Assembly: GCA_026692885.1 (NCBI GenBank)
Contig: JAPLNJ010000303.1
Location: 1 to 7,802 of the forward strand
Direction: 5' to 3'
DNA: 7,802 nucleotides
Source of the DNA: Planctomycetota bacterium
GTDB lineage: Bacteria > Planctomycetota > Planctomycetia > Pirellulales > Pirellulaceae
Under the pieces are notes generated by a model that worked only from the letters and a program-made list of their open reading frames with translations, searched no databases and was not told where the DNA came from. Of this stretch, positions 1 to 5,039 are shown in pieces; position 1 is the stretch's first letter, and the number at the start of each line of letters is the position of its first letter. The translations under genes were made by a program, and so were the position numbers.

Positions 1-1
1 C

Positions 2-2194
2 TACGAGGTGATGGCCACGGTCGCCTCGTCGGCCACGGCCCAGTTGGTCAATATGGTCACCGTCAAGGCGGTCAACGATCCCAACTCGGCCAACGACACA
101 GCCACCGACAAGGACAACCTGACGCCTCTGGCGGATCTGAAGATTTTCAAAACGGACGGCAAGACGACGTACACTCCTGGTGGGAGGACGATTTACACGA
201 TCGTGGTCAGTAATCTGGGTCCCAGCGCGGTGGTGGGTGCGCCGGTGACGGATCTGTTCTCGGCGTTGATCATCAGCACCAGTTGGACCACGGTGGTCAC
301 GTCGGGAGCCAGCGTCACGCCGGCCGCGGGCGCGGGCAATATCAACAGCACGGTCAACCTGCTGCCTGACGCTACGGTAACCTTCACGGCAGTAGCGCAA
401 ATTTCCTCCTCGGCTACCGGCAACCTGGTCAACACGGCGAAGGTCGACCCGCCCAACGGCGTCGTGGACCCCGATTGGAGCAACAACACAGCCACCGATA
501 TCAATACTCGGCTGGCTCCGCTGATCGTCCTCGGTAGCGACAATTGCTGTGGGCTGTCCGAACGAGTCTTGGTTGTCGATCCGTCGACGCAGTTGACGGT
601 CGCGAATTTCGCACCTTACGGAGAAACCTTCGAGGGCGGAATCCGCGTGGCCACGGGGGACCTCAACGGCGACGGAATCGACGAAATCGTGACGGCGCCT
701 GGTCCTAGTGGATCACCTGAAGTTAGGGTCTTTACCCAGCAAGGTATCGAACTGACGACGTTTCGAACCATGGCCTATGATGCGGCCTTCAGGAGCGGCG
801 TTCAGGTGGCGGTGGCGGATGTCGATGGCGACGGGAAGAACGACCTTATTACGGTCCCTACCCGCGGCCCGATCGAGGTGAAGGTGTTCCTCAACCAGTG
901 GCCCAATCCGGTCCCGATACAGAAGACGCCCCACTGGGACTTCCTAGCCTTCCCGTCATCGATTGTTGCCGGCGGGGTAGTCGCCGCCGCCGACATGGGG
1001 CACGGGGCGCCGGGAAGCTTCACGAACGTCCTTGACGGGAAGGCCGAAATCGTCGTCGGGACAGGACCTGGAACCGCGGCGACCGTGAGGGTGTTTGACG
1101 TCAGTGGAGCAGATCCTTACACCCCGGTGCAAACCTTTGCCCCCTTCGCCGATATCGTGGTCAATGGTCAATCGTTCATCGGTGGCGTCTCGTTGAGCGT
1201 GGCGAGGATGGACAGCGACCTGATCCCTGACATTGTCGTGGGCGCAGGCACCATTGGGCAGTCTCGCGTGGGCGTCTGGACTTGGGCCACCGGCTCCGGA
1301 ACCCTCTCCCTCCGCGGACAATTCGCGGCGTTTTCTGGCCCCAGCAGTCCGGCGCCGGTGCGGGTGGCGGCGATGGATATGAGCGGCGACGGGATCGCCG
1401 AGACGATTGTGGCCGTCCAGGGGTCAAGCGGTACTACGAATGAGTTGCATACTTTCCGTGTTACCAGCCTCTCACCCTTCACCGTCGTCCAGAATCCTCC
1501 GCTGACGGGTTTCCCGGGCGGCTATTTCGTCGCTACGATCACGTCGCCATCGGTGGTTTTGCCTCTGGCGAACTACCAGAATCCGACCCTCAGCGCGGAC
1601 GTTAACAACGACGGGATTGCATCGCCGATCGATGCCTTGATCGTGATCAACTTCGTCAATCTCGGTCAACCCCTGCCACCCGCCCCCGTGCCGCCGACGC
1701 AGCCACAGTACTACTGGGACGTCGATGGCAACAACGTGGTCACCGCCAGCGACGTCTTGCAAATCATCAATCTGCTCGATTCGCAGAGCATCCCGGCTGG
1801 CGAAGGTGAGTACGTGGCCGCGGCTACGCCGGATGCCCCAGTGGCGACCGCGTCGGCCGCCCCCGCAACTGAGACGCTGGTCTTGCTGCCCGGGCTGCCG
1901 AACATCTCCTGGCGAGTCGCTTTCCCGGAGAGCCCGTCCGCGCTGATCGACCGGTTACCACCAACCGCGACGGCCTATGCAGGTCGACTCGATAATCCGC
2001 AGGCACAACTGGCCAATGCGGTGCCACCGCGGTCGGCCACGGCGAGATCGGCGGACTCGCTTTTCGACCTCCTCGGAGCGGACGATGGCCGTTCAGCCGA
2101 ATCTGGCTTGGACGATGTGCTGACCGACATTGCCGGTGATGTTCAGGCCGCTCAGGACGGACAAACTGCAGAAGATTGGGTCCTGGGCGGATAG
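2..2194 (+). CDS. Secreted DUF11 / FG-GAP / dockerin protein (5' end outside window)
   Basis: The frame is already open at the left edge, so this is the C-terminal part (about 730 codons) of a larger protein. Residues are numbered from the GTG codon at position 8; that codon is probably internal. The first ~38 residues end one DUF11 beta-sandwich repeat. A second DUF11 spans ~42-165, and both end in an N-(D/N)-TATD motif. Residues ~172-510 form an FG-GAP/VCBS-like propeller with calcium-loop motifs DLNGDGIDE (218), DVDGDGKND (271) and degenerate copies near 329, 402 and 457. A type I dockerin-like module follows, with loops DVNNDG (531) and DVDGNN (571) each leading into an ILE/VAL-rich helix, joined by a Pro-rich linker. 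The tail is Ala-rich, then acidic and Leu-containing (~690-728), as in many planctomycete dockerin proteins. By family it should be exported and act in adhesion or surface assembly; no catalytic domain is visible. Stop is TAG. Confidence 0.9.
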   Translation, partial: YEVMATVASSATAQLVNMVTVKAVNDPNSANDTATDKDNLTPLADLKIFKTDGKTTYTPGGRTIYTIVVSNLGPSAVVGAPVTDLFSALIISTSWTTVVTSGASVTPAAGAGNINSTVNLLPDATVTFTAVAQISSSATGNLVNTAKVDPPNGVVDPDWSNNTATDINTRLAPLIVLGSDNCCGLSERVLVVDPSTQLTVANFAPYGETFEGGIRVATGDLNGDGIDEIVTAPGPSGSPEVRVFTQQGIELTTFRTMAYDAAFRSGVQVAVADVDGDGKNDLITVPTRGPIEVKVFLNQWPNPVPIQKTPHWDFLAFPSSIVAGGVVAAADMGHGAPGSFTNVLDGKAEIVVGTGPGTAATVRVFDVSGADPYTPVQTFAPFADIVVNGQSFIGGVSLSVARMDSDLIPDIVVGAGTIGQSRVGVWTWATGSGTLSLRGQFAAFSGPSSPAPVRVAAMDMSGDGIAETIVAVQGSSGTTNELHTFRVTSLSPFTVVQNPPLTGFPGGYFVATITSPSVVLPLANYQNPTLSADVNNDGIASPIDALIVINFVNLGQPLPPAPVPPTQPQYYWDVDGNNVVTASDVLQIINLLDSQSIPAGEGEYVAAATPDAPVATASAAPATETLVLLPGLPNISWRVAFPESPSALIDRLPPTATAYAGRLDNPQAQLANAVPPRSATARSADSLFDLLGADDGRSAESGLDDVLTDIAGDVQAAQDGQTAEDWVLGG

Positions 2195-2615
2195 GGAAAG
2201 AATTCCCGCCGTCGAGACAAAGGACCGGCGCATCAATAACGGTCGGGTCTTCAAAGTGGCCATAACGCCGTGATGACATGTCGTCACGGCGGAGCCTGCG
2301 TGATCACTTTGGCCAACTTGCGAAAGGTGGCCTAGTATCCGACAATCTTGGCGGGGCGCTAGCATCTGCGTGTCTTCAAACGCTGCTAGGAGTACGGCCA
2401 TGAGTCTGCTGTTGTGGATATCTCGCGCGAGGCGTACGTCCTGGGACGCAACGACACGCTTCACAACGGGTTGGACCAGAAGCAGGCGTCGACGGTGACC
2501 GACGAGAATTCGGTCGAGGGCCTGGACAGCGGTCTGCACGGATAGATGGATCTCGAACAGAGGGGACGGTAGTCCGCGACGGAGAAACCGCCCTGTACTT
2601 GAAAGGAGAAACAGC
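2195..2615. other. Structured intergenic region with possible broken small ORF
   Basis: No convincing intact gene of normal size is seen. The stretch holds a 26-nt near-palindrome (2266-2291) nested in a 7-bp outer stem (2252-2258 with 2305-2311). It also holds a second hairpin (CTAGCA 2359-2364 with TGCTAG 2384-2389) running into an AGGAG ribosome-binding-like site (2388-2392) seven bases before an ATG at 2400. That ATG frame ends after 32 Arg-rich codons. The neighbouring frame (2390-2543, stop TAG) reads 50 codons of more protein-like composition, including VDISREAYVLGRNDTLHNG. A small frameshifted gene or leader is possible but unproven. A weak TTGCGA/GACAAT pair with 17-bp spacing sits at 2318-2346. 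Confidence 0.5.
2252..2311. repeat. Nested inverted repeat downstream of the dockerin gene
   Basis: Positions 2266-2291 form an almost perfect 26-nt palindrome: arms CGCCGTGA and TCACGGCG pair fully, one G-T wobble follows, and the pairing continues to the centre. Outside it, CAAAGTG (2252-2258) pairs with CACTTTG (2305-2311). It begins 58-72 bases after the stop of the dockerin gene, so it may end or stabilise that transcript. There is no T-run after it, so it is not a classical rho-independent terminator. The symmetry would equally suit a dimeric regulator site. Confidence 0.5.
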
Positions 2616-3038
2616 ATGCGCGGTTCTGGCGGAACGGAAGGCGGCTTGGGTAAGTTTGCCAGCGGGTTGTGTTTGTCGGCCCTGGCCACTTATCTCTTCT
2701 TTGATTCGGTGAAGGTCTCCACGGCTGGGCATGGTCTGCTCTCGGGCCTCTGCGGCTACGGGCAGGGCGGCGGTTGGGAAACCACATCCACCGGCATCTT
2801 GTTCGTGCCATTATTTCTAGGGGTAGTGATTCTATTCTACGATGCTCGATTGTGGTGGGGTTGGGCCGTGACCTATCTGGGAATTGGCGTCGTGGCGATC
2901 GAGATCCTCAGTCGCATTCAGTTCTTGTTCCAGATGAAGACGACGCACCTGCTGGGAATGATAGCGTTGTTTGCGGCAGGCGTGGGTTTGATGCTTCGTT
3001 CCTACCGTGATGAAGGTGAGCAGGAGACCAACGACTAA
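2616..3038 (+). CDS. Small four-helix integral membrane protein, function unknown
   Basis: The 140-residue protein starts at an ATG preceded by a strong AAAGGAG site (2602-2608, seven bases away), which fixes the start. The N-terminus is short and Gly-rich (RGSGGTEGGLG). Four hydrophobic segments can be read at about residues 13-30, 58-76, 80-98 and 110-128. Between the first and second lies a ~28-residue Gly/Ser-rich stretch around HGLLSGLCGYGQGGGW. Features that look conserved in style are FFDSVKV after helix 1, FYDARLWW between helices 2 and 3, EILSRIQF after helix 3 and LMLRSYRDE at the end. The acidic tail (RDEGEQETND) follows the last helix. There are no catalytic or metal-binding motifs. 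I associate this architecture with uncharacterised planctomycete membrane proteins, but from memory only. It stands alone: 421 bases follow the upstream gene and 616 separate it from the tRNA. Confidence 0.85.
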   Translation: MRGSGGTEGGLGKFASGLCLSALATYLFFDSVKVSTAGHGLLSGLCGYGQGGGWETTSTGILFVPLFLGVVILFYDARLWWGWAVTYLGIGVVAIEILSRIQFLFQMKTTHLLGMIALFAAGVGLMLRSYRDEGEQETND

Positions 3039-3129
3039 CATGGTTGGGTCGGGCGAGCTTTCGATATTCGACTGTTTTGAGTATGGCCAAGGTCTGGACC
3101 GACAGAAATGCTGCTTTCCGCCGCAGGAT

Positions 3130-3196
3130 GACAGGAAAATGTGGGACAGGAAAAGGTTCCCTCGAAGCGTGGGGGACTTCCCCATTTTCCTGTCCC
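3130..3196. repeat. GACAGGAAAA direct and inverted repeat (REP-like hairpin)
   Basis: GACAGGAAAATG at 3130-3141 and GGGACAGGAAAA at 3143-3154 are overlapping variants of one unit in tandem. Both are exactly complementary over 12 bases to the single inverted copy at 3183-3196 (CATTTTCCTGTCCC). Either left copy can pair with the right copy, so two alternative 12-bp hairpins are possible, with loops of about 41 and 30 bases. The loop contains its own 4-bp GC stem (GGGG 3172-3175 with CCCC 3180-3183). I recall similar GGGACAGGAAAAT words as dispersed repeats in planctomycete genomes, sometimes near IS200-like RAYT genes. No such transposase is present here. Confidence 0.6.
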
Positions 3197-3229
3197 TAGT
3201 CTCTCTAGTAGGAAGACGCCAAGAAACGA

Positions 3230-3244
3230 AGAAACCGTGTTTCT
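3230..3244. repeat. Short perfect hairpin AGAAAC-CGT-GTTTCT
   Basis: A 6-bp stem with a three-base loop. A direct AGAAAC copy lies just upstream at 3222-3227. It could be a small terminator or a dispersed repeat unit; no T-tract follows. Confidence 0.35.
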
Positions 3245-3278
3245 ACGGGTAAGAATGTTCCAAATCGAAGTGCGCATC

Positions 3279-3296
3279 GAAGTAGGAACCTACTTC
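3279..3296. repeat. 18-nt palindrome (GAAGTAGG / CCTACTTC)
   Basis: Two perfectly complementary 8-base arms are separated by AA. As RNA it would fold into a 7-bp stem with a GAAC tetraloop, followed by a short TT. It could be a terminator-like structure or a protein-binding palindrome. Confidence 0.4.
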
Positions 3297-3508
3297 TTAG
3301 CGGCTTGGCTCATAGACCTGACACGGCCTCCCTATTGCCGATTCCCAGGAGTGAAAACCGGGCCGGCGATGGAATGCCGCTGTTTGGGTCGCGAACCCCA
3401 ACCGCGTGTCAAATTGTCCGTCAACCGTCAACGGAAATCCACGGCTTGGCTTTGCTGGCTTCTTTCGGGTAGACTTGGAAACCATGACAGCAACCTCTCC
3501 AGGGAAAA

Positions 3509-3613
3509 CGGGTATCGTCGGGTATCGTCCGGTCTTCAGCCGCTCGCAACGGCTGGAAACCGTACCCGCCAACGCTGCATGGTATCGTATCGGGTATCGT
3601 CCTAGGATACCCG
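3509..3613. repeat. CGGGTATCGT repeat cluster upstream of the tRNA
   Basis: CGGGTATCGT occurs twice in perfect tandem (3509-3528), once as GGTATCGT (3581-3588) and again in full at 3591-3600. The last copy forms an 8-bp hairpin with the inverted GATACCCG at 3606-3613 around a CCTAG-containing loop. CCTAGGA is itself directly repeated (3601-3607 and 3618-3624). The cluster ends about 30 bases before the tRNA, so it overlaps where the tRNA promoter would be expected. Confidence 0.55.
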
Positions 3614-3654
3614 GTTCCCTAGGAAAGGCACGTACCCCGCAAGAACAAGCACTT

Positions 3655-3727
3655 GGGCCCGTAGCTCAGCGGTGAGAGCAGGGGACTCATAATCCCTTGG
3701 TCGCAGGTTCGAATCCTGCCGGGCCTA
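3655..3727 (+). tRNA. tRNA with CAU anticodon, most like tRNA-Ile2 (lysidine-modified)
   Basis: A complete 73-base cloverleaf can be drawn. The acceptor stem is 3655-3661 with 3720-3726; its first pair is a G-T wobble. The D arm is GCTC/GAGC (3664-3679). The anticodon stem is GGGGA/TCCCT with loop CTCATAA, placing CAU at 3688-3690. The variable loop is TGGTC. The T arm is GCAGG-TTCGAAT-CCTGC (3703-3719). The discriminator is A3727, and the 3' CCA is not encoded. The 1:72 pair is formed and the anticodon stem lacks the three G-C pairs of initiators, so it is not tRNA-fMet. The G27-U43 pair, C4-G69 and C5-G68 pairs and the CTTGGTCG stretch match tRNA-Ile2 rather than elongator Met. In Ile2, TilS converts the C34 to lysidine so that AUA is read. 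Annotation pipelines may label it tRNA-Met. Confidence 0.93.
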
Positions 3728-3760
3728 CTTCCAAGTCATTCCCACAAAAGGACTTGCGGT

Positions 3761-3819
3761 ATTTCTGTGAAATGGACTTTCGGGGCGGGGATTGGCATTT
3801 CACGGGATTTCACAGAAAT
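3761..3819. repeat. 13-bp perfect inverted repeat between tRNA and recombinase remnant
   Basis: ATTTCTGTGAAAT (3761-3773) is exactly complementary to ATTTCACAGAAAT (3807-3819), with a 33-base G-rich spacer that includes a further partial ATTTCAC (3797-3803). It lies 33 bases after the tRNA end and 10 bases beyond the stop of the minus-strand recombinase fragment. It could be that gene's terminator, a remnant of recombinase arm/core sites, or a terminator for the tRNA transcript. Confidence 0.5.
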
Positions 3820-3828
3820 CGCACGCAA

Positions 3829-4347
3829 TCAGCCGCCGTTGCGATGCGATTCGAGCTTCGCCGCAAGCTCGGCGACGAGCCGCCAAGTCTTGGCCGCCTG
3901 GGCGACTTGAAGTTGCTCTTCAAGTTCCTCGGCGGGCGAGGGGACGTAGCCGTAGCGGCGGCGCAGGGCGAGCGACAGACTGGCTTCGATCCGATGATAC
4001 GTGCGGTTGCTCCGCTGACGCATCTGCTTGTCCGTTTCACGAACATAATTCGTCATCATCACCGACTCGCTGAGCCGGGCGTCGCTCGCCACCTCCCGGT
4101 TCAAGTCTTCGCCGTCACGGGCGTATTGCAGCGATGTCTTGCGGAAGACATGAACCGTCGCATGACCGGCTTCCTGTGATGCCGACCAGTCCGTGATGCG
4201 GCGATATCGACCCAATCCGGATGGAAGGACCGCCAGGGAAAGGGACTCACCCAGGCGGCCACCGGCAAGATCGTCGAGAAGCTGACGCGTCAGAATATGC
4301 TGGTGCGATCGTCTTACGGCAGCGTGACGGCTATCGGTTCGTGTCAC
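3829..4347 (-). pseudogene. C-terminal remnant of a tyrosine recombinase / phage-type integrase
   Basis: The open frame has 172 codons, but recognisable integrase sequence covers only about residues 47-172 (roughly 4210 down to 3829). Box II HxxR is HVFR at residues 66-69, followed by KT. The likely nucleophile is Tyr101 in VMMTNY, 32 residues after the Arg as in the family. At residue 91, 22 after the Arg, where most members have His or Trp, there is Arg (DARLSES). The C-terminal tail, helical and Glu/Ala/Leu-rich with RRRYGYVPS, appears complete. Missing are the core-binding domain, the first catalytic Arg and the Lys loop, so the fragment cannot be an active recombinase; family members are usually 300-400 residues. 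Residues 1-46 probably come from sequence across a junction, since they overlap the lectin-like ORF on the other strand. It reads toward the nearby tRNA, as expected for a tRNA-targeting integrative element. Confidence 0.7.
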
Positions 4348-4703
4348 AAGGGACGTGGGAAGACACGAAGAAACATGTGTGCGCGGCGACTGGCTACACT
4401 TCGGAGAGTCTTAGGCACTGGGAATGGTTGAAGAGAGAACGGAGTGCAAAGTGGTTCTCGGTAATTGGACGAATCGAAAAGAAGCGTGGTACGCAATTCG
4501 ACATTGGGCGTCTCATCGAGGCGGACACCGTCTACGTTGCTACTGCTACCGGGACTCTTTATTGTTTCGCGAACGACGTGTGGTTCATGTATTGGAACAA
4601 CAGTGGGGCAATCGACATCGAGGTGCATCCAGTTGAGGACCCTGATGCGACAACAGCTGTGGAACGGCTTGTGGAAAGAACACGCGAGGTGGGGCACCAG
4701 TAG
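4221..4703 (+). CDS. LecA/PA-IL-like beta-sandwich domain protein, probably 5'-truncated
   Basis: The 160-codon frame ends at TAG 4701-4703. Residues ~26-136 resemble the Pseudomonas LecA (PA-IL) galactose lectin fold. A first strand block reads GAIVLRQRDGYRFVSQGTW (29-46), a core strand KWFSVIGRI (77-85) fits LecA's GALVMKIG, and IG at 95-96 fits the next turn. The loop NDVWFMYWNNSG (118-129) aligns without gaps to LecA NDVPGTYGNNSG. Thus the LecA calcium ligands Asp100, Asn107 and Asn108 have equivalents in Asp119, Asn126 and Asn127, while Thr104 is Met123. In planctomycetes I recall such domains as C-terminal parts of DUF2235-type hydrolases. The ATG at 4221 has no ribosome-binding site, and residues 1-25 (Gly/Arg/His-rich) look non-native, so the true N-terminus is probably lost. 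Codons are visibly more A/T-rich than in the neighbouring genes. Family assignment is by eye. Confidence 0.6.
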   Translation: MEGPPGKGTHPGGHRQDRREADASEYAGAIVLRQRDGYRFVSQGTWEDTKKHVCAATGYTSESLRHWEWLKRERSAKWFSVIGRIEKKRGTQFDIGRLIEADTVYVATATGTLYCFANDVWFMYWNNSGAIDIEVHPVEDPDATTAVERLVERTREVGHQ

Positions 4704-5039
4704 TGCGGGACCTGGTGGGGGAGTGCCATCAAACGTATGGGCGAAGTGAAACCCACCGAAAAACGACCGATTCTGGTATCGACGGTTGGCGAGCTCGCGG
4801 CGCGGGACTCGCGTCTCGCGAGAACGGACGACGTTGCTTGGGACATCCAGCCGTGGACAGAGAACTCAACCGTCTGTTGACGCTGGGCCGGCAACCGCCT
4901 AGATTGGCGCGAACGCCGGCCGGAGGACGAGGTTTGCAAGGGACTGGCGCTGGATTCGCGTTCCTGCCGCTGGGACAACCTCTCCCGCGGCTGTTGGATC
5001 GAGAAATCGCCACTGAGCTTAACGAGAAAGGATGAGACC
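4704..5039. other. Intergenic region carrying the promoter and leader of the oxidoreductase gene
   Basis: No accepted gene. A 47-codon frame from ATG 4737 to TGA 4880 has fairly protein-like composition (VSTVGELAARDSRLARTDD) but a poorly placed GGGGGAG (4717-4723) and no family resemblance. A frame starting at GTG 4703 runs to 5035 but is Arg/Gly/Pro-rich and looks like noise. There is a perfect 10-bp palindrome TCTCGCGAGA at 4814-4823. The sigma70-like promoter at 4877-4905 leaves a leader of about 125-130 bases before the next start. Confidence 0.5.
4877..4905 (+). promoter_or_regulatory. Sigma70-type promoter for the Gfo/Idh/MocA gene
   Basis: TTGACG (4877-4882) matches the -35 consensus at five of six positions. 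TAGATT (4900-4905) matches the -10 consensus at four of six. The spacing is the optimal 17 bases. Transcription would start near 4912, giving a leader of roughly 128 bases before ATG 5040. No inverted repeat overlaps the boxes. Confidence 0.45.

Larger units (their letters stand above)
3039..3654. other. Gene-poor stretch rich in short repeats
   Basis: Open frames here are Arg/Ser/Pro-rich and lack ribosome-binding sites, so I accept none as a gene. What can be seen is a GACAGGAAAA direct/inverted repeat set (3130-3196), a 15-nt hairpin AGAAAC-CGT-GTTTCT (3230-3244) and an 18-nt palindrome (3279-3296). There is also a doubled ATCGAAGT (3264-3271, 3276-3283), a doubled CCGTCAA (3418-3431) and a CGGGTATCGT cluster (3509-3613) ahead of the tRNA. 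The density of small repeats suggests a relic or repeat-collecting intergenic region. Confidence 0.55.

Noticed and set aside
3141..3605. 154-codon plus-strand frame through the repeat-rich stretch
   Set aside because: It runs through hairpins and repeats, is Arg/Ser-rich and has no ribosome-binding site.
3509..3613. CRISPR-like array
   Set aside because: Repeats are only 8-10 bases, spacing is irregular and there are no uniform spacers or cas genes.
3697..4179. 160-codon plus-strand frame beginning inside the tRNA
   Set aside because: It overlaps the tRNA and is antisense to the clear integrase motifs.
4737..4880. 47-codon ORF MGEVKPTEKRPILVSTVGEL...
   Set aside because: Composition is plausible but the ribosome-binding-like site is 13 bases away and no family is recognised. 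Kept only as a note in the intergenic entry.
4703..5035. 110-codon plus-strand frame starting at GTG and overlapping the lectin-like stop
   Set aside because: Composition is Arg/Gly/Pro-rich without a domain pattern, and it contains the promoter for the next gene; likely chance.
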